From Streptacidiphilus rugosus AM-16 (GTDB lineage Bacteria; Actinomycetota; Actinomycetes; Streptomycetales; Streptomycetaceae): DNA of 64,000 bases. Of the stretch, positions 16,457 through 27,542 are shown one piece after another; within the stretch, counting starts at the first letter, position 1; every line of letters begins with the position of its first letter. The stretch covers positions 6,961,698 through 7,025,697 of the forward strand of contig NZ_JQMJ01000004.1 in NCBI RefSeq assembly GCF_000744655.1, read 5' to 3'. The notes below the pieces were generated by a model, which saw only the letters and a program-made list of their open reading frames with translations, was not told the origin of the DNA and searched no databases. The translations under genes and the position numbers were made by a program.

Positions 16457-16651
16457 GTTCCTGCAGGACAGCCGTCCAGTCGAACCCAACTGCCCGGCCA
16501 CAGGGGGACCAAGGCGGACCCTCTCACGCCTACCGAGCCGCCTCCCGCCCAAACGCGCAACCCGCCCCCCGCTCCACTGCTTCCTTCCCCCAGCTTCCGC
16601 TCGCGCCTTGCTGTCTCTTCCAGGACGACCGTTCCTGCAGGCCAGCCGTCC
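16457..16651 (+). repeat. Direct-repeat pair in the 16389-16735 gap
   Basis: The 347-base gap before the NlpC/P60 gene holds no gene. It contains GTTCCTGCAGGACAGCCGTC at 16457-16476 and GTTCCTGCAGGCCAGCCGTC at 16631-16650, both extended by one more C, 174 bases apart with one mismatch in 21. GACGACC precedes both, and each contains the palindrome CCTGCAGG. They could be regulator sites or leftovers of a duplication. Confidence 0.6.
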
Positions 16652-16735
16652 GGCCGGGCGCCCCGTCAGCGGATTCGAGCTGGGCCACCACTGATGCACC
16701 ACCAACCGACCGCACCTCATCTTCAGGAGTCTGTC

Positions 16736-18298
16736 ATGACCATGACCCGCCGCAGCCGCAAGTTCCTCGCCCTGTCCGTGGCTGTCGCCGCCACCGCCGG
16801 CATCGCCCTGGGCACCTCCTCCAACTCCTTCGCCGCCGACTCGGCCGGCACGAACACCGACGCGGTGGTCTCCTCCTCGACCGCGAACACGCTCACGGTG
16901 GGCTCCGAGGGGACCATCACCACGAGCATCGCCAACCCGGAGACCGCGACCAGCGCCCAGGTGGCGGCGGACTCGTCCTCCTCGGTCACCGACTCCACCA
17001 CCACCAGCTCCACCGGCGGCTACCAGGCCTTCTCGATGTCGGACGCGGCCGTGACCAAGGACGGCAAGATCGACCGCGCCACGGTCCTCGCCCGGGCACA
17101 GTCGTGGGTCGACGAAGGAGTGCCCTACAACCAGGGCCGCAGCAAGACCGACCAGAACGGCACCTACCGCGAGGACTGCTCCGGCTTCGTGTCGATGGCC
17201 TGGAACCTGTCCTGGAGCCGCTCCACCGTCACGCTCGACGACCGCTCCGTCACCACCGTCCTCAGCAGCCGCTCCGACCTGCTGCCCGGCGACATCCTGG
17301 ACTACCCCGCCGACCACACCATCTTGTTCGCGGGCTGGAAGGACCAGGCGGCCGGCACCTTCTACTACTACGCCGAGTCCAACCCGACTGTGCGCACGAA
17401 CGAGTACGTCGGCAACTTCAACAGCAGCAGCGGCAAGATCGCGGGCTGGGCGATCGGGGACTACAAGTTCCTGCGCTTCAACAACATCGTCGACACCCCG
17501 GTCACCATCCCGCCGACCACCATCACCACCGGCACCCACACCACGCCCAGCTACCACGACGTCAACAAGGACTCCCTCGACGACCTGCTCGCGGTCAACG
17601 CCTCCACCGGCGCGCTGACCATCTACGGCGGCAAGGGCGACGGCACCTTCAAGACCCCGACCACCGTCGGATCCGGCTGGAACGGCATGGACAAGGTCTC
17701 CATGGCGGACTTCAACGGCGACGGCAACGCCGACATCGTGGCGACCAACGCCAGCAACGGAAACCTGTACCTCTACCTCGGCAAGGGCGACGGCACCTTC
17801 CAGGCGCCCCTCCAGATCGGCAACGGCTGGGGCGCCATCTCCAAGATGGTCGCCGGCGACCTCGACGGCGACGGCAAGGCCGACATCCTGGCCGTCAACG
17901 CCAGCAACGGCAACCTGTACTTCTACAAGGGCACTGGCACCGACGTCGCGTCCGGCGTCCAGATCGGCAACGGCTGGGGCGGCATGACCCAGCTCGGCAT
18001 GGGCGACTTCAACAAGGACGGCAAGGCCGACCTGGTCGCCGTCAACGGCAGCAACGGCAACCTGTACCTCTACTCCAGCACCGGCACCGACGTCGCCAGC
18101 GGCGTCAAGATCGGCACCGGCTGGGCCAGCATGGACAAGTTCACCGTCGCCGACATCAACAACGACGGCATCGCCGACATCGCTGCCACCAACGGCCAGA
18201 CCAACAACCTCTACATCTACGCCGGCACCGGCTCCGGCACGGTCAAGAGCGGCGTCTACGTCGGCGGCGGCTGGAACACGATGAACCGCCTCATCTGA
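16736..18298 (+). CDS. Secreted NlpC/P60-like protein with FG-GAP/VCBS repeats
   Basis: A 520-residue exported protein. Signal peptide residues 1-33 (RRSRKFLALSVAVAATAGIA ... SFAA), a Ser/Thr-rich spacer to about 105, then a peptidase-like domain with Cys148 in REDCSGFVSMAW and His194 in YPADHTILFAGW, as in cell-wall NlpC/P60 enzymes. From about 273 come five FG-GAP-type repeats with Ca-binding loops such as ADFNGDGNADIVATN, DLDGDGKADILAVN and DFNKDGKADLVAVN, forming a propeller. CAGGAG precedes ATG 16736. Followed 79 bases later by a similarly built protein. Likely acts on the cell wall or peptides outside the cell. Confidence 0.88.
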   Translation: MTMTRRSRKFLALSVAVAATAGIALGTSSNSFAADSAGTNTDAVVSSSTANTLTVGSEGTITTSIANPETATSAQVAADSSSSVTDSTTTSSTGGYQAFSMSDAAVTKDGKIDRATVLARAQSWVDEGVPYNQGRSKTDQNGTYREDCSGFVSMAWNLSWSRSTVTLDDRSVTTVLSSRSDLLPGDILDYPADHTILFAGWKDQAAGTFYYYAESNPTVRTNEYVGNFNSSSGKIAGWAIGDYKFLRFNNIVDTPVTIPPTTITTGTHTTPSYHDVNKDSLDDLLAVNASTGALTIYGGKGDGTFKTPTTVGSGWNGMDKVSMADFNGDGNADIVATNASNGNLYLYLGKGDGTFQAPLQIGNGWGAISKMVAGDLDGDGKADILAVNASNGNLYFYKGTGTDVASGVQIGNGWGGMTQLGMGDFNKDGKADLVAVNGSNGNLYLYSSTGTDVASGVKIGTGWASMDKFTVADINNDGIADIAATNGQTNNLYIYAGTGSGTVKSGVYVGGGWNTMNRLI

Positions 18299-18377
18299 TC
18301 CCGACGGCCACCGCCCGCACGGGCACACCATCTGACCGCGCACCCTCCCAGTGCCGAACTCCGAAGGAATAACTGTC

Positions 18378-19856
18378 ATGCCCATTGTCATGCCGCTCCT
18401 GAAGAAGTCCGCCGCCGCCACTGCCGTCGCCGCTTCCGCCGTCATCGGCCTGACCGCTCTGCCCGCACACGCCGACACCGGCTCACAGATCGTGCAGATC
18501 GCCCAGGCCAACCTCGGCAAGGGCCCCTGCGACACCAACAGCGCAGGCGGCGCCTCCTACGGGTCCTCCTGCACCGGCAACGGCGGCAGCCCGGAGTTCT
18601 GGTGCGCCGACTTCGTCAAGTGGGTCTGGGGTCAGGACGGCGTCAACGTCAGCGGCCTGACGCCGGCCGCGGGCAGCTTCGGCCAGTACAACGGCGGCCT
18701 GTCCAGCACCCCGCACGTCGGCGACGCGGTCGTGTTCAACTACAAGGGCGGCGGCGTCGCCGACCACGTCGCGATCGTCAGCCAGGTCAACGCCGACGGC
18801 ACCATCGTGACCATCGGCGGCGACGAAGGCGGTGTCAGCGGGAACTGGGCCGCCACCGCCCACGTCCACGGCGACGGCCCCTACAGCGGCGCCATCGGCT
18901 ACAGCTCCTACATGGGCATGAACATCAGCGGCTACGTCTCCCCGATCGGCGGGAACAGCGGCGGCACCGTCACCACGCCGGCCCCTGACCCCGTCACCAC
19001 CGCCCACGTCTTCATGGTCGGCTCCGGCAACACCCTGTTCAACCAGGACGGCAACTACGCCAAGGGCACCTGGTCCGCCCTGCAGTCCGTTCCGGGCGGC
19101 GCCGCCGGCGTCACCAAGGTCGCGGCCGCTAGCACCGGCAAGATCACCCGCCTGTACGCCATCGGCTCCGACAACTCGATCTACACCAACGACGGCAACT
19201 ACGCGACCGGCACGTGGGGCACCTGGCAGAAGATCCCCGGCACCACCGGGGCCCGCGAACTCACCGCGGTCGCGATCGGCAACACCGTCCACCTCTTCTA
19301 CATCAACTCCAGCAACACCATCTCCAACGTCGACGGCGACTACACCAGGGGCACCTGGTCCTCCGTCAAGCAGGTCCCCGGCGGCGCGGCCGGCGTCCAG
19401 AAGATCGCCGTCACCGCCCAGGGCAACGCCGTCCACCTGTACCTCACCGGCTCCGGCAACACCCTCTACAACATCAACGCCGACTACAACGCCGGCACCT
19501 GGTCCTCGCTCATGGCCCTGCCCGGCGGTGCCTCCGGCGTGCAGAACCTCACCGTCGCCACCGTCGGCAGCATCGACCACCTCTACTACACCGGCGCCGG
19601 CAACACGCTGTTCAACCAGGACGGCGACTACGCCAAGGGCACCTGGACCGGCGTCATGACCGTCCCCGGCGGCGCCTCCGGCGTCGGCTTCCTCTCCGCC
19701 GCCGCCATCGGCTCCACCGTCCACCTGTACTTCACCGGCTCGGACAACACTCTCTACAACATCGACGCCGACTACAACGCCGGCAAGTGGTCCAGCGTCT
19801 ACCACATCCCCGGCGGCGCGGCCGGCCTCGGCGCCATCACGACCAGCACCAACTGA
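18378..19856 (+). CDS. Secreted CHAP amidase-like protein with six propeller repeats
   Basis: A 492-residue exported protein. Signal peptide 1-32 ends PAHA. The CHAP domain has Cys76 in PEFWCADFVKWVWG and His130 in VADHVAIVSQVNADG. From about residue 205 to the end are six repeats of roughly 48 residues, each with a GSGNTLFNQDGNYAKGTWS-like core (variants GSDNSIYT, GSGNTLYN, GAGNTLFN), probably a six-bladed lectin-like propeller. Several repeats are nearly identical in DNA. ATG 18378 follows GAAGGA; ATG 18390 is possible. A strong terminator ends the unit. Confidence 0.87.
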   Translation: MPIVMPLLKKSAAATAVAASAVIGLTALPAHADTGSQIVQIAQANLGKGPCDTNSAGGASYGSSCTGNGGSPEFWCADFVKWVWGQDGVNVSGLTPAAGSFGQYNGGLSSTPHVGDAVVFNYKGGGVADHVAIVSQVNADGTIVTIGGDEGGVSGNWAATAHVHGDGPYSGAIGYSSYMGMNISGYVSPIGGNSGGTVTTPAPDPVTTAHVFMVGSGNTLFNQDGNYAKGTWSALQSVPGGAAGVTKVAAASTGKITRLYAIGSDNSIYTNDGNYATGTWGTWQKIPGTTGARELTAVAIGNTVHLFYINSSNTISNVDGDYTRGTWSSVKQVPGGAAGVQKIAVTAQGNAVHLYLTGSGNTLYNINADYNAGTWSSLMALPGGASGVQNLTVATVGSIDHLYYTGAGNTLFNQDGDYAKGTWTGVMTVPGGASGVGFLSAAAIGSTVHLYFTGSDNTLYNIDADYNAGKWSSVYHIPGGAAGLGAITTSTN

Positions 19857-19880
19857 TCACGAGCAGGCCCACCCGAACCA

Positions 19881-19922
19881 CGCGCTGTGGCCCTCCTGCC
19901 AAGGCAGGAGGGCCACAGCGCG
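19881..19922 (+). terminator. Strong hairpin terminator
   Basis: Twenty-bp perfect stem with arms 19881-19900 and 19903-19922 and only AA between them (a four-base loop in practice), 25 bases after the CHAP gene stop. No long T-run follows, as is common in streptomycetes. Confidence 0.85.
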
Positions 19923-19976
19923 TCATTCCCCACCCACGCTCCCACCACGGTGTCACCAGGGGACTGTCGAGACCCC

Positions 19977-20243
19977 ATGTGCACGCAGCGAGCCGTCGGC
20001 CAGGACGCGCCGATCGACCTGACCGCCCACCGACCCAAGCGGGTCAGACTGACGGAGGACTGAGCGGTGACGCCGGAGGAGTACGAACGCTGGCACATCC
20101 GCACGTGCTCACGCTGCGGCCGACGGGCGGCGGAGTCCATGCGAGCGCACCAGTCCCGGAAGCCGGGTCTGCGCGAACCATTGACGGCCCTTCAGACCCC
20201 CGGCTATACCTTCCTGTGCACGACAGAAAGGAAAGTTTCCTAA
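19977..20243 (+). pseudogene. Possible small-protein remnant before the chitinase
   Basis: In the 409-base gap 19857-20265 two short adjacent reading frames look protein-like. ATG 19977 encodes TQRAVGQDAPIDLTAHRPKR and more, stopping at 20063. GTG 20067 encodes TPEEYERWHIRTCSRCGRRA with a CxxC pair and stops at 20243. Together they look like one frame broken by a stop. I cannot assign a family with confidence; it may also be chance coding in GC-rich DNA. Confidence 0.3.
20229..20241. promoter_or_regulatory. Palindrome upstream of the chitinase gene
   Basis: AGGAAAGTTTCCT, six-bp arms around one G, lies 25 bases before the chitinase ATG at 20266. The position is right for an operator or core promoter of an induced secreted enzyme. 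I see no DasR-like ACTGGTCTAGACCAGT box. Confidence 0.45.
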
Positions 20244-20265
20244 CAGGATTGCCGGAGGCCCCCAC

Positions 20266-21315
20266 ATGCGACCGTCCGTATCCCGCCGTCCGCTCCGCAC
20301 CGCTCTCGCCACCTCCCTCGCCGCGCTCGGCCTGGTCGCCGGCGCGGCCGCGACCGGCGCCCCCACCGCCCACGCCGCGACGACCGTGCCCGCGCACCTC
20401 TTCGCCCCCTACTTCGAGGCCTACTCGGGCGACGACCCGGCGACCGTCGCCGCCCAGTCCGGCGCGAAGTGGCTGTCCATGGCGTTCCTGCAGACCCACA
20501 GCAAGGGGTCCTGCACGCTCTACTGGAACGGCGACACCAGCCAGCCGATCTCGTCCTCGACCTACGGCACCTCGATCAGCAAGATCCGCTCGGCCGGCGG
20601 AGACGTGATCCCCTCGCTCGGCGGCTACACCGCCGACACCACCAACACCGAGCTCGCCGACAGCTGCACGAGCGTCAGCTCGATCGCCTCCGCGCTCGAG
20701 CACCTGATCTCGACCTACAACCTCAAGCGCGTCGACTTCGACGTGGAGCAGGACTCGCTCACCAACTCGGGCGGCATCGACCGGCGCAACAAGGCGATCG
20801 CCCAGGTCGAGAGCTGGGCGGCGACCAACGGCCGCTCGGTGCAGTTCTCCTACACGCTGCCGACCAACACCGACGGCCTGGACTCGGGCGGCACCGCGGT
20901 GCTGAAGAACGCCGTCGCGAACCACGCCCGCATCGACGTCGTCAACATCATGACCTTCGACTACTACACCGGTGGCAGCCACGAGATGGCCACGGCCACC
21001 GAGACCGCCGCGCAGGGCCTGGTGAACCTGCTGGGCTCGCTCTACCCGAGCAAGAGCTCCGCCCAGAAGTGGGCCATGGTCGGCGTGACGGAGATGCCCG
21101 GCATCGACGACTACGGCAAGCCGGAGACCTTCACCACGGCGGACGCCAAGACGGTCTACAACTGGGCCGTCGGCAAGGGCATCGACGAGATCTCGATGTG
21201 GGCCAGCGAGCGCGACAACGGCGGCTGCGTCGGAACGGCCGGCTCCGACTCCTGCTCCGGCATCTCCCAGTCCACCTGGTACTTCAGCCACACCTGGGAG
21301 CCCTTCACCTCCTGA
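20266..21315 (+). CDS. Secreted glycoside hydrolase family 18 chitinase
   Basis: A 349-residue exported enzyme. Signal peptide to about residue 38 (TAHAA). The catalytic motif is LKRVDFDVEQ with Asp157, Asp159 and acid Glu161, matching the GH18 DxDxE signature. Other GH18 landmarks are VPAHLFAPYFEAY (strand 1), VIPSLGGYTAD and VVNIMTFDYYTGG. No separate chitin-binding domain is present. GGAGG precedes ATG 20266. Hydrolyses beta-1,4-N-acetylglucosamine polymers outside the cell; a short palindrome and a strong terminator bracket the gene as a single unit. Confidence 0.92.
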   Translation: MRPSVSRRPLRTALATSLAALGLVAGAAATGAPTAHAATTVPAHLFAPYFEAYSGDDPATVAAQSGAKWLSMAFLQTHSKGSCTLYWNGDTSQPISSSTYGTSISKIRSAGGDVIPSLGGYTADTTNTELADSCTSVSSIASALEHLISTYNLKRVDFDVEQDSLTNSGGIDRRNKAIAQVESWAATNGRSVQFSYTLPTNTDGLDSGGTAVLKNAVANHARIDVVNIMTFDYYTGGSHEMATATETAAQGLVNLLGSLYPSKSSAQKWAMVGVTEMPGIDDYGKPETFTTADAKTVYNWAVGKGIDEISMWASERDNGGCVGTAGSDSCSGISQSTWYFSHTWEPFTS

Positions 21316-21325
21316 GCCCGGGGGA

Positions 21326-21365
21326 CGCCTGCCCGCCCCGCCGAATCCGGCGGGGCGGGCAGGCG
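21326..21365. terminator. Bidirectional terminator between chitinase and CsoR-type gene
   Basis: Perfect 18-bp stem, arms 21326-21343 and 21348-21365, loop AATC. It separates two convergent genes and can serve both. Confidence 0.88.
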
Positions 21366-21397
21366 CATCAGGGAGGACGGCGGATCAGGCCGACGAG

Positions 21398-23931
<2,534 letters not shown>

Positions 23932-23948
23932 GCGGCCTCCTTATTAGA

Positions 23949-23962
23949 TACCCCGGGGGGTA
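23949..23962. promoter_or_regulatory. CsoR/CstR-type operator, site 2
   Basis: TACCCCGGGGGGTA, perfect six-base arms with a GG spacer, just upstream of the MMPL start codon at 23931. Binding here would block transcription or its start. Confidence 0.72.
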
Positions 23963-23982
23963 ATTGGTTCGAGGGGCACAAC

Positions 23983-24002
23983 ATATACCCCCACCGGTAT
24001 AT
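23983..24002. promoter_or_regulatory. CsoR/CstR-type operator, site 3 (variant)
   Basis: ATATACC-(6)-GGTATAT inverted repeat around CCCACC; it keeps the TACC...GGTA frame of the other sites and lies 34 bases from site 2. Confidence 0.55.
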
Positions 24003-24082
24003 TTCCCGCCGGGAGACATCAGGGCCGCGAACCCGGAGCGTGCGAGCCCGGCGGGGTCGGGCAGCCGGGGGTGGCCCGTGGC

Positions 24083-24450
24083 GACCGGGAAGACTCGGGC
24101 GGGCCGAGCCGCGCGAGCTGCGGCGCTTCGGAGCCCCGGGTGACCACCGAGCCCCGGAGGCGGAGGCGGGCCAAGCCAACGAGGCCGGAAAGCCACGGGG
24201 ACCGAAGGGACCCGGGAAAGCTCGGATGGGCCGAGCCACGCGGGCTACGGCGCCTCGAAGCCCCCGGGCGCTCGCCGGGGCAACGGATCCGGGGGGAGCC
24301 GAGCAAACGGGGCCGGAGAGCCGAAGTGGGCCCAAGGGAGCCGGAAAAGCCCGGGCGGGCCGAGCCGCGGGGCTGCGGCGCTTGGGAGTCCAGGGCGGTC
24401 GCCGGGGCCGCGGAAGCGGGGGCGCGGAAGCGGGGGCGACACGGAGCCGT
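24083..24450. repeat. Three degenerate tandem repeats of about 127 bases
   Basis: The gap 23932-24611 has no gene I can support. Its middle is three diverged tandem units starting near 24083, 24209 and 24338 (steps of 126 and 129). Each begins with GACCGGGAAGACTCGGGCGG or a variant, then GGGCCGAGCC, a GGCTGCGGCGCTT-like core, and a GGGCG(CT)TCGCCGG-like block in the last two. The array is bracketed by operator-like sites 2/3 and 4. Confidence 0.7.
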
Positions 24451-24533
24451 ACGAGTGCGATGGGCCGCGGGGCCGCCGCCGGGCCGCTCGGTCGCCGAAC
24501 CCTGGGAGCCGGGCGGACGTCCCGAGGGAAAAT

Positions 24534-24547
24534 TACCCCAGGGGGTA
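24534..24547. promoter_or_regulatory. CsoR/CstR-type operator, site 4
   Basis: TACCCCAGGGGGTA, perfect six-base arms with an AG spacer, 64 bases upstream of the DUF302 gene start. It matches site 2 in all arm positions and links this gene to the repressor at 21398. Confidence 0.72.
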
Positions 24548-24611
24548 TCCTGGCAGGGCGGGAAGCAGACCGCGCCCGCCCCAACCGCACGCTTGCCGAA
24601 GTGAGGAAGCC

Positions 24612-25007
24612 ATGTCCTTCGACCGCACCGTCCAGGTGGACGGCGATTTCGCCGCCACCGTCGAGGCCGTCCGTGCGGCCCTCGCCGAGCAGGGGTTCGG
24701 CGTGCTGACCGAGATCGACGTCACCGCGACGCTGAAGACCAAGCTGGACGTCAAGATGGAGGACTACCTGATCCTCGGCGCCTGCAATCCGCCGCTCGCC
24801 CATCAGGCGCTGACCGCCGACCGAAGCATCGGACTGCTGCTGCCCTGCAACGTCGTCGTCCGTCGTGAGGGCGGGCACACGCTCGTCCAGGCGATGGACC
24901 CGCAGGCGATGGTCGCCATGACCGGCCTGCCGGAACTGCAGCCCGTCGCCGACGAGGCCGCCGCCCGTCTCGACGCCGCGCTGGCCTCGCTCGTCGGCCG
25001 CGCCTGA
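24612..25007 (+). CDS. DUF302 domain protein
   Basis: A 131-residue single-domain protein with the DUF302 alpha/beta fold: FDRTVQVDGDFAATVEAVRA, LAEQGFGVLTEIDVTATLKT and the conserved YLILGACNPPLAHQAL, LLLPCNVVVR segments. No signal or membrane span. Members bind or handle unknown small ligands and are often found with thiol or metal stress genes. GAGGAAG precedes ATG 24612. Its promoter region carries operator site 4, so it is probably induced with the MMPL transporter. Confidence 0.9.
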   Translation: MSFDRTVQVDGDFAATVEAVRAALAEQGFGVLTEIDVTATLKTKLDVKMEDYLILGACNPPLAHQALTADRSIGLLLPCNVVVRREGGHTLVQAMDPQAMVAMTGLPELQPVADEAAARLDAALASLVGRA

Positions 25008-25112
25008 GGCGAACGGCCAGGTGGGAGGGGTCGGCGAGGCCTGCGCGGCTGGCTATCATGCCGTCCACAGCCGCACCGGGAAGTTCCAGGTGCTCCCGCG
25101 AAAGAGGTCCCC

Positions 25113-26651
25113 GTGCGCGCCTTCCTCCGCACCGCGCAGGCGCTCGCCCTGTTGCTCGGTTTCTACGCGCTGATCCTCGGTCTGCTGGCCGCGATCGTCG
25201 CCCTGGACATCGGCACCACCGCCGCCGCCGGCGCCCGCGGCGGCATGATCCTGGTGGAGGTCTGGGCGGTCAGCCTCGCGCTGGCGTACCCGCTGCTTCG
25301 CGGCCTGTTCATCGGCGGCGGCAACCGGCGCCGGCCGGCCGGGGTCCGGGTGCACCGGACCGAGCAGCCGCGACTGTGGCAGCGGGTCGACCACGTCGCC
25401 GCCGCGATTAACACGGTGGCCCCCGCGGAGATCTGGCTGGTGGACGACGTGCAGGCCGCGGTCTCGCAGAGCTCCTGGCTGCTGGGGCTGATCCCCGGCC
25501 GACGCCGGATGCTGCTCGGGTTGCCGCTGCTCACAGGGCTGACGACGGCCGAACTCGACGCGGTGATCGCCCACGAGCTCGGGCACTACGGCCACGGCGA
25601 CACCCGCCTGGGCGGGATCGTCGCCCGTAACCGGGCCGGTCTGCAACAGGTTCTGGCCCGCTACAGCGCCGAGGAGGGCGGCTGGGGCCAGTGGATCGGC
25701 TCGCTGTTCCGTCGCTACGCCCGGTTCTGCCTGCTCAGGAGTCAGGCGTCGGCGCGACGTCAGGAGCTCGCCGCCGACGCCGCGGCGGCGAGGGTCGCCG
25801 GACGTGAGGCGACGATCAGCGCACTGCGGGCTCTCGCACCGCTCGACGAGGCTCATCAGCGCTTCGGCCGCGACTACGCCGGGATGGGCTGGGCCCTGGG
25901 CCTGCGCCCGACCGCCGAGGAGGTCGTCCCCGGCTTCCAGGCCTTTCTGCGCAGCGAAGCGTGGCGGCAGGAGCACGCCCGGCTGCTCGCCGACCCGCCG
26001 CGCCGGAAGCAGTCGCCGTACGACTCCCACCCGCCGACGGCCGAGCGCATCGCCGCGCTCCAGGCCCTGGCCGGGGTCCCCGGCCCGCGCGGCGCGGACG
26101 CCGATCCCGACGCGCGCGCCGACGCCCTGCTCGACGATCCCGTGGTCACCGCGGGCCTGGTCGTCTCCGCCCGGCCGGGCGCGGCCTCGCGCACCCAGCT
26201 GGGCTGGACGGAGCTGGCCGCCGCCGCAGGCAACGCCGAACTCGACCAGGAGTCCGCCGCGCTGCGCACCGCGGCGAAGGCGGTCCTGCGCCGCGAGGTC
26301 GACGTGCCGCTGCTGCTCGACGTGATCGACGCCGGTCGCTGGTCCGACGTCGTCGACTGGATGCCGCGCGAGGGCATGTCCCGCACCGTCACCCCGGCCG
26401 CGGGCCTCTCCATGAACGGCGCCGCCGCGTCCGACTGCCTCTACTCGATGCTGCTCGCCGCCTTCGTGGGTCAGCGGCGCGGCCGTTGGACGCTGGACTG
26501 GGAGTCCGGCCGCCGCCTCGTCCTGGACGAGGGCCTCGACGCGGCGATCGGCCCCGCCCTGGACGCCGCCTGCGCGCCGGAGGGCTCCGCCCCGCCCACG
26601 ACCGCGCCGCTGCGCGAGCTGTTGCGGCTCACCGCGGCGCGGAGTTCCTGA
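25113..26651 (+). CDS. M48 family membrane metalloprotease
   Basis: A 512-residue zinc protease with two N-terminal spans (residues 5-31 and 44-66). The zinc site is HELGH at 154-158 in VIAHELGHYGHGD plus Glu218 in RRQELAADAAAA, the usual HExxH + ExxA pattern of Ste24/HtpX-like enzymes. Late sequence DSHPPTAERIAAL is the family's conserved histidine segment. The C-terminal 170 residues are a variable domain. GTG 25113 follows AAAGAGG. It probably degrades or trims membrane proteins; it converges on the next gene with 7 bases between the stops. Confidence 0.9.
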   Translation: MRAFLRTAQALALLLGFYALILGLLAAIVALDIGTTAAAGARGGMILVEVWAVSLALAYPLLRGLFIGGGNRRRPAGVRVHRTEQPRLWQRVDHVAAAINTVAPAEIWLVDDVQAAVSQSSWLLGLIPGRRRMLLGLPLLTGLTTAELDAVIAHELGHYGHGDTRLGGIVARNRAGLQQVLARYSAEEGGWGQWIGSLFRRYARFCLLRSQASARRQELAADAAAARVAGREATISALRALAPLDEAHQRFGRDYAGMGWALGLRPTAEEVVPGFQAFLRSEAWRQEHARLLADPPRRKQSPYDSHPPTAERIAALQALAGVPGPRGADADPDARADALLDDPVVTAGLVVSARPGAASRTQLGWTELAAAAGNAELDQESAALRTAAKAVLRREVDVPLLLDVIDAGRWSDVVDWMPREGMSRTVTPAAGLSMNGAAASDCLYSMLLAAFVGQRRGRWTLDWESGRRLVLDEGLDAAIGPALDAACAPEGSAPPTTAPLRELLRLTAARSS

Positions 26652-26658
26652 GCGGACG

Positions 26659-27342
26659 TCAGGCGGGCTTGGACATCGAGAGCGCGGTCACCGTGACGAC
26701 GTTGTCGCAGGTGGCGAAGATGGAGCCGTCGTCCATGCCGATCTGGTGTCCGCCCGCGCCGGGCAGGCCCAGGACGATGGTGGGGTTGGTGGCGGGCGTC
26801 GCGCCCGAGACGCAGTAGCCGTCGGCCTCGCCCTGCACCTGGACGAAGGTGAGCTTCACCCAGGCCCGACCGCCCGGGGAGAGCGGGACCGTCACGGCGG
26901 ATCCCTTGTGACGCACGGTCAGCGGCTTGTTGTGGTCCGGCGCGCCCTCGCCCGCGGCCGCCACCGTGGGGAAGCCCCGCAGCGAGCAGGTGTGGGAGGA
27001 GGTGTTGGTGACGGCCACGACCACCGCGCCGGTCCCGGTGCCGTTGGGTCGGACGGTCGCCAACTTGGCGGAGCCCACGCTCACGTCGGTGATGGCGCAG
27101 TGCGGCATGGTGTCGGACGTGGTCGTGGTGGTCGTGGTGGTCGTCGTGCCCGTGCCCGAGGTGCTGGTGGGCGTGGAACTCGCCTGCGGCGACGGGGAGG
27201 TCTGGCTGTTGACCGCCACGGCGGAGCTCGTCGGCTGGGACGCACCGGCCGTCGCGGCCGGGTCGCACGCGGCGGACAGGCCGACGACGGTTCCCGCCAC
27301 CATCATCGCCACGGCTCCGCGGACCAGGTCAGTGCGCTGCAT
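26659..27342 (-). CDS. DUF4232 lipoprotein
   Basis: A 227-residue lipoprotein. The signal peptide ends in LSAAC (lipobox), then a Ser/Thr/Pro linker with a run of ten Thr, then a DUF4232 beta domain: MPHCAITDVSVGSAKL, VAVTNTSSHTCSLRGFPTV, ATNPTIVLGLPGAGG and ATCDNVVTVTALSMSKPA. Four conserved Cys probably form disulfides outside the cell. Function of the domain is unknown. ATG 27342 gives a proper signal peptide. Confidence 0.88.
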   Translation of the reverse strand: MQRTDLVRGAVAMMVAGTVVGLSAACDPAATAGASQPTSSAVAVNSQTSPSPQASSTPTSTSGTGTTTTTTTTTTSDTMPHCAITDVSVGSAKLATVRPNGTGTGAVVVAVTNTSSHTCSLRGFPTVAAAGEGAPDHNKPLTVRHKGSAVTVPLSPGGRAWVKLTFVQVQGEADGYCVSGATPATNPTIVLGLPGAGGHQIGMDDGSIFATCDNVVTVTALSMSKPA

Positions 27343-27542
27343 TGTCTTCCCCCACACGTTCGGGCCGGAACATCCGGCGCTTCTCGCGGGAGAACACACG
27401 GTCCGGCGCGCGCCGGTTTCGCATTCCGCTCGGGTGTGACAGAACAGTGACGATCCACCAGAACCCCTGCGCATACGGACAGATCGCCGCGAGCCGCCGG
27501 ACGGCGCGGACGCGGAGATGTCCTGATGCCGGGATGCCCGGG

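Noticed and set aside
16389-16735. A c-di-AMP riboswitch before the NlpC/P60 gene, as seen for some streptomycete wall hydrolases.
   Set aside because: The conserved riboswitch words are not visible; the gap instead holds direct repeats.
14493-19856. A RiPP biosynthetic cluster around the small peptide.
   Set aside because: No modification enzyme (LanM, YcaO, radical SAM, cyclodehydratase, lasso protease) is present and the peptide has a Sec signal and no Cys.
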